Shown here piece by piece: positions 51,736 through 64,000 of a stretch of 64,000 nucleotides of DNA; the first letter of the stretch is position 1, and each line of letters opens with the position of its first letter. Location: the NCBI RefSeq assembly GCF_900102505.1, contig NZ_FMVT01000001.1, positions 124,001 to 188,000 on the forward strand, written 5' to 3'. The translations under genes and the position numbers were made by a program. Source of the stretch: Paracoccus tibetensis (GTDB taxonomy: Bacteria; Pseudomonadota; Alphaproteobacteria; Rhodobacterales; Rhodobacteraceae). The notes beneath the pieces were generated by a model. It saw only the letters and a list, made by a program, of their open reading frames with translations, was not told the origin of the DNA and ran no database searches.

Positions 51736-52884
51736 TTACGCCCTGCGCGTGCGCATCGAGGCCGCGAATCGCTCGAAGAGATAGAGGCTGTCCTGCGGCC
51801 CCGGCGCGGCCTCGGGGTGATACTGGACCGAGAAGACCGGACGGTTTTCCATGCGGATGCCGCAGTTGCTGCCATCGAAGAGGCTGACATGCGTCTCGAG
51901 AACGCCCTGCGGCAGGCTTTGGGAATCGACGGCGAAGCCGTGGTTCATCGAGGTGATCTCGACCTTGCCTGTCTCGACGTCGCGCACCGGGTGGTTCGCG
52001 CCGTGATGGCCGTGGCCCATCTTCACCGTCTTCGCGCCGAGCGCCAGCGCCAGCATCTGGTGGCCTAGGCAGATGCCGAAGATCGGCAGGTCCTTGTCCA
52101 GCAGTCCTTGGATCATCGGCACGGCATATTCGCCCGTGGCCGCCGGATCGCCAGGACCGTTCGAGAGGAACACGCCCTCGGGCTCGTGCGCCAGCACCTC
52201 CTCGGCGGTGGCGGTGGCGGGCAGGACCGTCACGTCGGCGCCGTGGGCCACCAGCGAGCGCAGGATGTTGCGCTTCGCGCCGTAGTCCAGCGCCACGACC
52301 TTGAAGGGCTTGCCCTCGGGCGCGGCGCCGAAGCCATTGCCCCATTCCCACGCGCCCTGATCCCACCGGTAGCTCTGCGCGCAGCTGACCGTCTTGGCCA
52401 GGTCGAGGCCGACGAGGCCCTTCCAGTCCCGCGCCTTCGCGATCATCGCGGGCAGATCGAAGTTCCCGTCGGGGTCATGGGCCAGGACCACATGGGGCGC
52501 GCCCTGCTGGCGGATCGCGCGGGTCAGGCGGCGGGTGTCCACGCCGCCCATGCCGATGCGCCCGCGCCGCGCCATCCAGCCCGCCAGATCGCCGGCCGCG
52601 CGCCAGTTCGACGGATCGGTCGGGTCCCACCTGACAACGATGCCGCTGGCGACCGGGTCGGGCGCCTCGTCATCCTCGGGCGTGATGCCGGTGTTGCCGA
52701 TATGGGGGAAGGTGAAGGTGACGATCTGGCTGGCATAGGAGGGATCGGTCATGATCTCCTGGTAGCCGGTCATCGCGGTGTTGAAGACCAGCTCGGCCAC
52801 CACCTCGCCGGGGGCGCCGAAGCCCTGGCCATAGAAGACGGTTCCGTCGGCTAGCGCCAGGCAGGCGGTCGGTTTCTTGGCCAT
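51736..52884 (-). CDS. carA: Carbamoyl-phosphate synthase small subunit
   Basis: A 382-residue protein. The N-terminal CPSase domain begins CLALADGTVFYGQGFGAPGE and has VFNTAMTGYQEIMTDPSYA. The glutaminase half carries FGICLGHQMLALALGAKT (nucleophile Cys) and VQYHPEAAPGP (His-Glu). It supplies ammonia to CarB for arginine and pyrimidines. carB is not adjacent. It diverges from the YqeY gene. Confidence 0.95.
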   Translation of the reverse strand: MAKKPTACLALADGTVFYGQGFGAPGEVVAELVFNTAMTGYQEIMTDPSYASQIVTFTFPHIGNTGITPEDDEAPDPVASGIVVRWDPTDPSNWRAAGDLAGWMARRGRIGMGGVDTRRLTRAIRQQGAPHVVLAHDPDGNFDLPAMIAKARDWKGLVGLDLAKTVSCAQSYRWDQGAWEWGNGFGAAPEGKPFKVVALDYGAKRNILRSLVAHGADVTVLPATATAEEVLAHEPEGVFLSNGPGDPAATGEYAVPMIQGLLDKDLPIFGICLGHQMLALALGAKTVKMGHGHHGANHPVRDVETGKVEITSMNHGFAVDSQSLPQGVLETHVSLFDGSNCGIRMENRPVFSVQYHPEAAPGPQDSLYLFERFAASMRTRRA

Positions 52885-53041
52885 CTCGGCACCTCTGGTC
52901 TGAAATCAGCCGGTGGATAGAGGGCGGGCCCCGCAAGGTCAACCCGCCGCAGGCCTGCACCGAGCGCCAGCTTGATCTGCGGGGCCGGGCAGACTACATC
53001 GGCGGGCCAACGATCCGCATCCGCCAGCCGGGAGAAGCCAG

Positions 53042-53503
53042 ATGGAACTGCGAGCCAAGCTGCAAGCTGCCACCAAGGAGGCGATGAAGTCCAAGGACAG
53101 CGCGCGCCTCTCGACGCTGCGCCTGATCTCGGCCGCGATGAAGGACCGCGAGATCGCCGCGCGCGCCGGGGACGGCGACGGCACCCTTACCGAGGCCGAC
53201 CTGGTGCTGATCCTGTCGCGGATGGTCAAGCAGCGCCAAGAATCGGCGCGCGCCTACGAGGAGGGCGGGCGGCTGGAGCTGGCGGGCAAGGAAGAGGACG
53301 AGATCCGGATCATCCAGGAATTCCTGCCGCGCCAGATGGACGCGGACGAGACCGAGGCCGCGATCGCGCAGGCCATCACGGATCTCGAGGCGACCGGGCT
53401 GCGCGACATGGGCCGGGTGATGGGCGCGCTCAAGGACCGGCATGCCGGGCAGATGGACTTCGGCGCCGTCGGCCCGCTGGTCAAGGCGCGGCTGATGGGC
53501 TGA
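53042..53503 (+). CDS. GatB/YqeY domain protein
   Basis: A 153-residue helical protein: MKSKDSARLSTLRLISAAMK, RQESARAYEEGGRLELAGKE, EFLPRQMDADETEAAIAQAI, MGRVMGALKDRHAGQMDFG. This is the stand-alone YqeY, related to the tail of GatB, and may bind tRNA; its exact role is unknown. It is divergent from carA, a pairing seen in many Rhodobacteraceae as I recall. Confidence 0.92.
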   Translation: MELRAKLQAATKEAMKSKDSARLSTLRLISAAMKDREIAARAGDGDGTLTEADLVLILSRMVKQRQESARAYEEGGRLELAGKEEDEIRIIQEFLPRQMDADETEAAIAQAITDLEATGLRDMGRVMGALKDRHAGQMDFGAVGPLVKARLMG

Positions 53504-53545
53504 ACCTAGGGCCGCCGCGCCGCGTTCAGCGGCAGGAGGTGGCCC

Positions 53546-53728
53546 ATGCCCGCATCATCGAAAGCCCAGCAACGCGCGGCCGGCGCGGCCCTCTCGGCCA
53601 AGCGCGGCGAGACGAAGGTCAAGGACCTGAAGGGCGCGTCCAAGGACATGTACAAGAGCATGTCCGAGGAGGCGCTGGACCACATGGCCTCGACCAAGCG
53701 CAAGGGCCTGCCCGAGAAGAAGGACTGA
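53546..53728 (+). CDS. DUF3008 small basic protein
   Basis: A 60-residue basic protein beginning MPASSKAQQRAAGAALSAKR and continuing KDLKGASKDMYKSMSEEALD, then KRKGLPEKK. This matches DUF3008, a family of small, probably nucleic-acid-associated proteins of unknown role. GGCAGGAGG lies about 7 bases before the ATG. Confidence 0.9.
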   Translation: MPASSKAQQRAAGAALSAKRGETKVKDLKGASKDMYKSMSEEALDHMASTKRKGLPEKKD

Positions 53729-53731
53729 GGC

Positions 53732-54232
53732 TCAGCCCCTGACCGTCCCGAGCGTGCGCGTCAGCTCCTCGCAGAGCGTGCGCCGCTCGTCGGGGGTCAG
53801 GAAGGCGCCCAGCTCGATCTCGCGCTGGCCATCGGTCACGGTGAGATAGGCCTCGACCGGGCCTTTCCTGAGGGCTGCGCGGACCCAGTAGCTGTTCGTC
53901 TGCCATTCGCGCATGGGGCGGCCGGGATCGAAGCGGCGCACCGTCAGCAGGCGGCGGTCGAGCCGCAGCTCCTCCAGCGCCTCGCCGCTCTCGTAGGTTT
54001 TCTGGATCGCGAACCAGACGCCGGCCACGGCCAAGGCGGCGAAGGGCAGGACCCCCCACATCACGGCCGTTCCCAGCACCGCCAGCAGCGGCAGCAGCAG
54101 CAGCGCCGCCGTCACGCCGATGAACCAGGCGAAGCCGCGCCGGGGCAGCGAGCGGTGCGGCCAGATCCTCAGCTCATGCAAAACGGCCCCGGACTGATCC
54201 GGGGCCGCATTCGTTGTCCACTGGTAAGGCAT
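53732..54232 (-). CDS. DUF2244 membrane protein
   Basis: A 166-residue protein with two membrane helices at about residues 35-75 (GFAWFIGVTAALLLLPLLAV). A cytoplasmic C-terminal sheet domain follows: LRLDRRLLTVRRFDPGRPMR, NSYWVRAALR, ELGAFLTPDERRTLCEEL. This is the DUF2244 pattern, commonly found with cytochrome oxidase genes in alphaproteobacteria. It is 10 bases downstream of ctaD on the same strand. Confidence 0.9.
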   Translation of the reverse strand: MPYQWTTNAAPDQSGAVLHELRIWPHRSLPRRGFAWFIGVTAALLLLPLLAVLGTAVMWGVLPFAALAVAGVWFAIQKTYESGEALEELRLDRRLLTVRRFDPGRPMREWQTNSYWVRAALRKGPVEAYLTVTDGQREIELGAFLTPDERRTLCEELTRTLGTVRG

Positions 54233-54242
54233 CAGCCGTCCC

Positions 54243-55931
<1,689 letters not shown>

Positions 55932-56033
55932 TCAAGATTCCGTCAGGGCCGGCCTGACGGACCGGCATCATCACGCGTTCTTTAGACCAGCGACACCGAC
56001 CGGGCAATGCGTCACGATGGTCTGGATGGAGAA

Positions 56034-56099
56034 CGCCCCCGCAGGATAGTGCCCTGCCGGGGGCGCTGATGATCTTTCTGCTGCGGCAGCTTGCCGCAG
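56034..56099 (-). terminator. Two hairpins between cycA and ctaD
   Basis: In cycA's direction the first is TGCCGCAG/CTGCGGCA (56099-56081), an 8-bp perfect stem. The second is CGCCCCCGCAGG paired with CCTGC-C-GGGGGCG (56065-56034), a 12-bp stem with one bulge. Neither has a T-run. They lie 20-85 bases past the cycA stop and probably end or trim the cycA message ahead of the ctaD promoter. Confidence 0.6.
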
Positions 56100-56118
56100 C
56101 GCCGTGATGGCCGTGCCG

Positions 56119-56607
56119 TTACTGCGCGGGAGCCGCCTCGCCCTCGGCCGCCTCGCCGGCTTCCGCGGCGCCGCCGGGGGTGTAGTCGGGCGAGACGCTG
56201 GCGAGGTAGGCGGCGACGTCCTCCTGCCCGCGGTTCAGCTTGAAGGTCATCTTCGAGCGGGCCGACGCGTCGCCCGACTTCTCGCGCACCCAGGCCGTCG
56301 GGTCGGTCACGTAGGCGACCATCTCCTCTTCGGTCCAGGTGAAGTCCGGGTTCGCCTCGCGCGCGGCCAGCAGGCCCTCGCCGTAGCGGAAGCCCTCCTC
56401 ATGCGCGATGGGCGCGCCCATGATGTTCCACAGGTTCGGGCCGGTGGCGCCGCCGCGGACGATGTCGGTGCCGTCGGCGTCCTGGATCATGTGGCAGGCG
56501 CGGCATTTGCGGAATTCCGATTCGCCCGCTGCCACGTCCCCGGACTGCGCGGCGGCGGGAACGGCTAGGGTCGCGCCCAGAAGGGCGCCGGTGATGAAGG
56601 CTTTCAT
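56119..56607 (-). CDS. cycA: Cytochrome c550 (class I c-type cytochrome)
   Basis: A 162-residue periplasmic protein. The signal peptide is residues 1-20 (GALLGATLAVPAAA, then QSG). The heme site is KCRACHM, and the axial methionine is in SARSKMTFKLN. The long insertions and the acidic Ala/Glu-rich tail after about residue 140 match Paracoccus cytochrome c550, the electron donor to cytochrome aa3, by memory of that sequence. It is directly upstream of ctaD. Confidence 0.92.
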   Translation of the reverse strand: MKAFITGALLGATLAVPAAAQSGDVAAGESEFRKCRACHMIQDADGTDIVRGGATGPNLWNIMGAPIAHEEGFRYGEGLLAAREANPDFTWTEEEMVAYVTDPTAWVREKSGDASARSKMTFKLNRGQEDVAAYLASVSPDYTPGGAAEAGEAAEGEAAPAQ

Positions 56608-56722
56608 GTGTTTACCTCGCTAGACCTTGTCAGGCGGTCTTTCCCGCCACGGACTATAAACGCGGCAGATGCCGTTTCCAGCCACCGAAAGGTCGCACGG
56701 ATGCAAATGTGATGAAGCGGCC

Positions 56723-57376
56723 TCAGCCGAAGGCGGCCGGGAAGGTCTGCCGCAGCGCGAGGTCCAGATCGTCCATCGTCACCGGCAGCCCCAGATCCAC
56801 CAGGCTGGTCACGCCATGCCCGCTGATGCCGCAGGGGACGATGCCGCCGTAATGCGCGAGGTCCGGCTCGACATTGATCGAGATGCCGTGGAAGCTGACC
56901 CACCGGCGCAGCTTGATCCCGATGGCGGCGATCTTGTCCTCGCGCATGGACCCGTCGGGCAGGGGCGGCTTGTCGGGGCGGGCGACCCAGACCCCGACGC
57001 GGCCCTCGCGGATCTCGCCGCGGATGCCGAACTCCGCGAGGGCGGCGATGACCCAGCTCTCGAGCCGGGTGACGAAGGCGCGCACGTCCCGGCCGCGCCG
57101 GTTGAGGTCCAGCATGACATAGACGATGCGCTGGCCGGGCCCGTGATAGGTGTATTGCCCGCCGCGCCCGGTCGGGATGACGGGAAAGCGCGCGTCCAGC
57201 AGGTCCGCCGCGCGGGCGCTCGTTCCGGCGGTATAAAGCGGCGGATGCTCGAGCAGCCACAGCGCCTCGTCCGCGCGCCCCTCGTGGATGGCCGCGACGC
57301 GATCCTCCATGAAGGCCACGGCCTCCTCGTGGCTGACAAGCCCGCGGCTGTTGATCCATTCCACCATGCGCCGCAT
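56723..57376 (-). CDS. lipB: Octanoyl-[ACP]:protein octanoyltransferase
   Basis: A 217-residue protein from ATG 57376 (ATG 57367, three codons later, is equally possible; a longer reading from 57445 is unlikely). LipB motifs: [47 protein letters not shown] with the lysine, and the catalytic Cys in [14 protein letters not shown]. It transfers octanoate from ACP to lipoyl domains. It stands alone, next to tRNA-Leu on the opposite strand. Confidence 0.93.
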   Translation of the reverse strand: MRRMVEWINSRGLVSHEEAVAFMEDRVAAIHEGRADEALWLLEHPPLYTAGTSARAADLLDARFPVIPTGRGGQYTYHGPGQRIVYVMLDLNRRGRDVRAFVTRLESWVIAALAEFGIRGEIREGRVGVWVARPDKPPLPDGSMREDKIAAIGIKLRRWVSFHGISINVEPDLAHYGGIVPCGISGHGVTSLVDLGLPVTMDDLDLALRQTFPAAFG

Positions 57377-57484
57377 CTGTCCCGCCGCGCCGGCCGCGTC
57401 AATGGCGAAGCGCGCGCGCTTTTTTCCGCAGACCCCCCTTTCCAAGCCCCGCGCGCTCGGCTATCAGGCCGGAACTGCCCGGAT

Positions 57485-57571
57485 GCGGTCGTGGCGGAAT
57501 TGGTAGACGCGCAGCGTTGAGGTCGCTGTTCCTTAACCGGAGTGGAAGTTCGAGTCTTCTCGACCGCACCA
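57485..57571 (+). tRNA. tRNA-Leu (GAG anticodon)
   Basis: 87 bases including CCA. The acceptor GCGGTCG pairs with CGACCGC, the anticodon loop TTGAGGT carries GAG, and a class II variable arm follows (TGTTCCTTAACCGGAGTG region). The T loop is GTTCGAGTC. No integrase gene is adjacent. Confidence 0.95.
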
Positions 57572-57757
57572 TCACCTTCCCTTAAATCGGAAAGATCGCG
57601 GCGCCATGCCGCAGCGTCGGCGCCCCGTGCGGGGTTGATGCAGCGCCCGGACGGGCCCATCTTTCGCCGAGTGACGCAGCCGCCGTGCAACCTGTGGTTC
57701 AGCCGGCCATCGTCGCCATTTGCATCAAATCGCCGGGCGTTCTGCGGCCCGCGCCCG

Positions 57758-57829
57758 TTGACCCGGCGCCGTGCCGGGTCTAAACGGCACTCAGCCAACC
57801 GTCGCGGGGGAGCCATCGATCCCCGCGAC
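57758..57829 (+). promoter_or_regulatory. Candidate nuo promoter and leader hairpin
   Basis: TTGACC (57758-57763) and TAAACG (57781-57786) are 17 bases apart. In the leader GTCGCGGGG (57801-57809) and CCCCGCGAC (57821-57829) form a perfect 9-bp stem with an 11-base loop, ending 20 bases before the nuoA GTG. The gap 57572-57849 contains no gene that I support. The hairpin could modulate nuoA translation or mRNA stability. Confidence 0.5.
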
Positions 57830-57849
57830 CGACAAGGGGATCATCGCCC

Positions 57850-58738
<889 letters not shown>

Positions 58739-58739
<1 letters not shown>

Positions 58740-59359
58740 TGATGATCGCCTATCCCGATCTCGACGCGCTGGACCAGCTGGGCGAGCACATCCGCGCCCG
58801 CCGCCCCGACACCGTCGCCGATGCCGCGGTCCGCAACGGCGATCTGACCATTACCGCGACCCAGAACGGCATCATCGACCTGATCGAGTTCCTGCGCAGC
58901 GACGGCTCGTGCCGCTTCTCGACGCTGGTCGACATTACGGCGGTGGACTACCCGGCCCGCGCGCAGCGCTTCGACGTCGTCTACCACCTGCTGTCGATGT
59001 ACCAGAACCAGCGCATCCGGGTGAAGGTCGCCATCCGCGAGGACGAGATGATGCCCTCGCTGACCGGCATCTTCCCCTCGGCCAACTGGTTCGAGCGCGA
59101 GGTGTTCGACATGTTCGGCATCCTCTTCACCGGACACCCGGACATGCGCCGCATCCTGACCGATTACGGCTTCACGGGCCATCCGCTGCGCAAGGACTTT
59201 CCGACCACGGGCTATGTCGAGGTGCGCTACGACGAGGCCGAGAAGCGCGTGATCTACGAGCCGGTGAAGCTGGTGCAGGAATACCGCCAGTTCGACTTCC
59301 TCTCGCCGTGGGAAGGCGCGAAATACGTGCTGCCCGGCGACGAGAAGAGCAAGGGGTAA
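58739..59359 (+). CDS. nuoC: NADH-quinone oxidoreductase subunit C
   Basis: A 206-residue protein overlapping the nuoB stop by one base (TAATG). The second ATG, one codon later, is also possible. Motifs: [78 protein letters not shown]. It is a peripheral-arm subunit without cofactor, separate from NuoD as in Paracoccus. Confidence 0.95.
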
Positions 59360-59363
59360 GGCC

Positions 59364-60605
59364 ATGGACGGCGACATCCGCAAGAACCAGTACGACGACA
59401 GCTCGAGCGACATGGAGACGCAAGAGCAGTCGCTGCGGAACTTCAACATCAACTTCGGCCCCCAGCACCCGGCCGCGCATGGCGTGCTGCGGATGGTGCT
59501 GGAGCTGGACGGCGAGATCGTCGAGCGCGCGGACCCGCATATCGGCCTGCTGCATCGCGGCACCGAGAAGCTGATGGAAAGCCGCACCTACCTGCAGAAC
59601 CTGCCCTATTTCGACCGGCTGGACTACGTCTCGCCGATGAACCAGGAACATGCCTGGTGCCTGGCCATCGAGCGCCTGACCGGCACGCCGGTCCCGCGCC
59701 GCGCCAGCCTGATCCGGGTGCTCTATTGCGAGATCGGGCGCATCCTGAACCACCTGCTGGGCCTGACGACCGGGGCGCTGGACATCGGCGCGCTGACCCC
59801 GCCGCTCTGGGGCTTCGAGGCGCGCGAGGATCTGATGATCTTCTACGAGCGTGCCTCGGGCGCGCGCCTGCACGCGGCCTATTTCCGGCCCGGTGGCGTT
59901 CACCAGGACCTGCCGCCCGACCTGATCGACGATCTTGAGGCATGGTGCGAGAAGTTCCCGCATCTGCTGGACGATCTGGACACGCTGCTGACCGAGAACC
60001 GGATCTTCAAGCAGCGCCTCGTCGGCATCGGCGTCGTGACCGAACAGGACGCGCTGGACTGGGGCTTCTCGGGCGTCATGGTGCGCGGTTCAGGCATGGC
60101 CTGGGACCTGCGCCGCAGCCAGCCCTACGAGTGCTACAACGAGTTCGACTTCAAGATCCCGGTCGGCACGAATGGCGACTGCTACGACCGCTTCCTCTGC
60201 CGGATGCAGGAGATGCGCGAGTCGACGCGGATCATGCAGCAGGCGATCGCGAAACTCCGCGAGCCGGCGGGGCAGGGCGACATCCTGGCGCGCGGGAAGA
60301 TCACGCCGCCGACCCGCGGCGACATGAAGCGCGACATGGAAAGCCTGATCCACCACTTCAAGCTCTACACCGAAGGCTTCCGCGTCCCGGCCGGCGAGGT
60401 CTATGCCGCCGTCGAGGCGCCCAAGGGTGAGTTCGGCGTCTACCTGGTCAGCGACGGCACCAACAAGCCCTACCGCGCCAAGCTGCGCGCGCCGGGTTTC
60501 CTTCACCTGCAATCGATGGACTGGATGGCGAAAGGCCACCTGCTGGCCGACGTGCCGGCCCTCATCGCGACGCAGGACATCGTTTTTGGAGAGGTTGACC
60601 GCTGA
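59364..60605 (+). CDS. nuoD: NADH-quinone oxidoreductase subunit D
   Basis: A 413-residue protein starting [12 protein letters not shown], close to the Paracoccus start. It has [40 protein letters not shown], and [20 protein letters not shown]. It is related to hydrogenase large subunits but has lost the Ni-Fe ligands. With NuoB it forms the quinone cavity. It is coupled to nuoE by TGATG. Confidence 0.95.
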   Translation: MDGDIRKNQYDDSSSDMETQEQSLRNFNINFGPQHPAAHGVLRMVLELDGEIVERADPHIGLLHRGTEKLMESRTYLQNLPYFDRLDYVSPMNQEHAWCLAIERLTGTPVPRRASLIRVLYCEIGRILNHLLGLTTGALDIGALTPPLWGFEAREDLMIFYERASGARLHAAYFRPGGVHQDLPPDLIDDLEAWCEKFPHLLDDLDTLLTENRIFKQRLVGIGVVTEQDALDWGFSGVMVRGSGMAWDLRRSQPYECYNEFDFKIPVGTNGDCYDRFLCRMQEMRESTRIMQQAIAKLREPAGQGDILARGKITPPTRGDMKRDMESLIHHFKLYTEGFRVPAGEVYAAVEAPKGEFGVYLVSDGTNKPYRAKLRAPGFLHLQSMDWMAKGHLLADVPALIATQDIVFGEVDR

Positions 60606-61525
60606 TGCTGCGCCGCCTTCACCCTGTCCAGCCGGACAGCTTCACCTTCACGCCCGCCAACCTGGCCTGGGCGCGCGCGCAGATGAGCAAGTATCCCGAG
60701 GGGCGCCAGCAATCCGCGATCATCCCGATCCTGTGGCGCGCGCAGGAGCAGGAGGGCTGGCTGTCCCGCCCGGCCATCGAATACTGCGCGGACCTTCTGG
60801 GCATGGCGCATATCAGGGCGCTGGAAGTCGCGACCTTCTACTTCATGTTCCAGCTTCAACCTGTTGGAAAGATTGCCAACATCCAGATCTGCGGGACCAC
60901 GACCTGCATGATCTGCGGCGCCGAGGCGCTGATCGAGGTCTGCAAGCGCAAGATCGCGCCGACGCCGCACACCCTGTCGGCCGACGGCAAGTTCAGCTGG
61001 GAAGAGGTCGAGTGCCTCGGCGCCTGCGCGAACGCGCCGATGGCCCAGATCGGCAAGGACTATTACGAGGACCTGACGCCCGAGAGCCTCGAGGCGCTGA
61101 TCGACCGCATGTCGGCCGGCGAGGTTCCGACCCCCGGCTCGCAGACGGGCCGCTTCGCCTCCGAGCCGGCGGCGGGGCTGACTAGCCTTGCCGAGCAGAA
61201 GGGCCAGCAGGAGCGCAATGCCAGCGTGACCCTGGCGGCCGAGCTGGGCGAGACGCTGAAGCGCATCGACGGGACCGAGGTGCCGATCCTCACGAAGTGG
61301 GTGCGCCAGCAGCCGAAGGCGGCCGCCGACGACCGCTCGGGCGAGAACACGGTGGACGAGTCCGATCCGCATCCCTCCGAGAACCGCCCGGTCGACAGCA
61401 CCGGCGTGACGAAGCAGGAAGCGCCGGCCAGCTCGGCCGCGCGTCCGGTCTCGGCCCGCGAGCCGGCGGGGGCGCGCGCCGACGAGGACAAGACCGAGGT
61501 CCGCGGCGAGGGCGACAAGAAGTAG
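60605..61525 (+). CDS. nuoE: NADH-quinone oxidoreductase subunit E with long C-terminal extension
   Basis: A 306-residue protein. Residues 1-185 are the thioredoxin-like subunit with the N1a [2Fe-2S] ligands in [13 protein letters not shown] and [20 protein letters not shown]. Residues about 190-306 form an added tail rich in Ala, Glu, Asp and Pro, with one ordered-looking part ([20 protein letters not shown]). The Paracoccus subunit is about 240 residues by memory, so the tail is longer here. The tail role is unknown. Confidence 0.94.
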   Translation: MLRRLHPVQPDSFTFTPANLAWARAQMSKYPEGRQQSAIIPILWRAQEQEGWLSRPAIEYCADLLGMAHIRALEVATFYFMFQLQPVGKIANIQICGTTTCMICGAEALIEVCKRKIAPTPHTLSADGKFSWEEVECLGACANAPMAQIGKDYYEDLTPESLEALIDRMSAGEVPTPGSQTGRFASEPAAGLTSLAEQKGQQERNASVTLAAELGETLKRIDGTEVPILTKWVRQQPKAAADDRSGENTVDESDPHPSENRPVDSTGVTKQEAPASSAARPVSAREPAGARADEDKTEVRGEGDKK

Positions 61526-61555
61526 GGCCCCCCGGGCTTCAGGAGCGAGGGCAGG

Positions 61556-61768
61556 ATGAACCGGCCGGTCGATCAGGATGCGAGGCAGATGCGGCTGGTG
61601 GCCATCGTCATCGCCGCGACCATGGTGATCTGGCTCTTGGTGCAGGCCCTGGGGGCAGAGTATCAATGGGCGGCGGAGTGGGCCTTTCTGGCCGACCTCG
61701 CCGCCCTTGCGGGATTTGTCTGGTCGCTTCTGGTGACCTGGCGTATCTGGCGGCGCAGGAATGCGTGA
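61556..61768 (+). CDS. DUF5337 small membrane protein of the nuo operon
   Basis: A 70-residue protein with two membrane helices, at about 12-32 (LVAIVIAATMVIWLLVQALG) and 43-62. It lies between nuoE and nuoF, a position typical for DUF5337 in Rhodobacteraceae, and ends in a basic RIWRRRN. It may be an accessory or assembly subunit of complex I; no function is established to my knowledge. Confidence 0.82.
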   Translation: MNRPVDQDARQMRLVAIVIAATMVIWLLVQALGAEYQWAAEWAFLADLAALAGFVWSLLVTWRIWRRRNA

Positions 61769-63091
<1,323 letters not shown>

Positions 63092-63132
63092 TCGCGGCGG
63101 CGGGACATCACGCGGCGCGCACGCGCTCGTGT

Positions 63133-63180
63133 CGGGCGAAAGCCCGGACCGGTGATTATGTGGAGGCACATCATCACCGG
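63133..63180 (+). repeat. Two hairpins after nuoF
   Basis: CGGGC-GAAA-GCCCG (63133-63146) is a 5-bp stem with a GNRA loop. CCGGTGATTATGTG and CACATCATCACCGG (63149-63180) form a 14-bp stem with one mismatch and a GAGG loop, ending 12 bases before the next ATG. They separate nuoF from the DUF5333 gene and may set mRNA ends or slow translation start. Confidence 0.65.
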
Positions 63181-63192
63181 AAGGATAGTGCC

Positions 63193-64000
<808 letters not shown>

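Noticed and set aside
57485-57571. tRNA-Leu as a second integration site
   Set aside because: No integrase, direct repeat or change in base composition is seen around it; nuo and lipB flank it as core genes.

Overview
The window is high-GC DNA from an alphaproteobacterium of the Rhodobacteraceae, most probably Paracoccus or a close relative. The cytochrome c550 gene beside ctaD, and NuoB, NuoC and NuoD, resemble the Paracoccus denitrificans proteins as I remember them. The small Rhodobacteraceae-type genes inside the nuo operon (DUF5337, DUF5333) point the same way. No alignment was run.

Region 1 (1 to about 7470) is the right end of an integrated prophage or phage-like island. It holds a leftward cro-type operon ending in a terminator, a rightward CI-like repressor with operator-like repeats between them, and a run of small rightward genes that mostly overlap by 4 bases. 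These include a lipoprotein, a cupin, an HNH nuclease, an MT-A70 DNA methyltransferase and an excisionase-like HTH protein. The run ends with a tyrosine integrase. Between the integrase and tRNA-Arg(TCT) lies a two-gene leftward cassette encoding a Clp-fold (SDH-type) serine protease and a small partner. The 3' end of the tRNA faces the element, so it is the likely attachment site; the other end lies left of the window.

Region 2 (7.5-22 kb) is host chromosome. It carries an MliC-like protein and a GNAT enzyme, a class V aminotransferase, and a gamma-glutamyl-polyamine-type cluster (amidotransferase, PuuA-like, PuuB-like). These are followed by TerB, PPK2, CobC, YbjN, ProC, CsaA, a D-2-hydroxyacid dehydrogenase, CsbD, glycerate kinase and a protealysin-like protease paired with an emfourin-like inhibitor.

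Region 3 (22-39.5 kb) has the ugpBAEC transporter, DUF808, and a fasciclin / anti-sigma / ECF sigma module like the mycobacterial SigK-RskA locus. It also has cobS and cobT (aerobic cobaltochelatase), an FMN reductase, a GlcD-like flavoenzyme, a GH25 lipoprotein, a CPBP protease, aspS and a response regulator.

Region 4 (39.4-57.5 kb) is housekeeping: mce, an EI24 protein, a nitroreductase, an M48 lipoprotein, ilvI-ilvH, bpt, glnE, an NfrB-like glycosyltransferase, carA, YqeY, ctaD, cycA, lipB and tRNA-Leu(GAG).

Region 5 (57.7 kb to the end) is the start of the nuo operon (complex I), nuoA-B-C-D-E-DUF5337-F-DUF5333-G, with nuoG cut by the window edge.

The features most worth a second look are the SDH-protease cassette at the prophage edge, six CGGTGC hexamers at exact 11-bp spacing before cobT, a 44-bp tandem repeat before cobS, and a dispersed element of GC hairpin plus ATTT..AGAAGATG that sits just 3' of four different genes.
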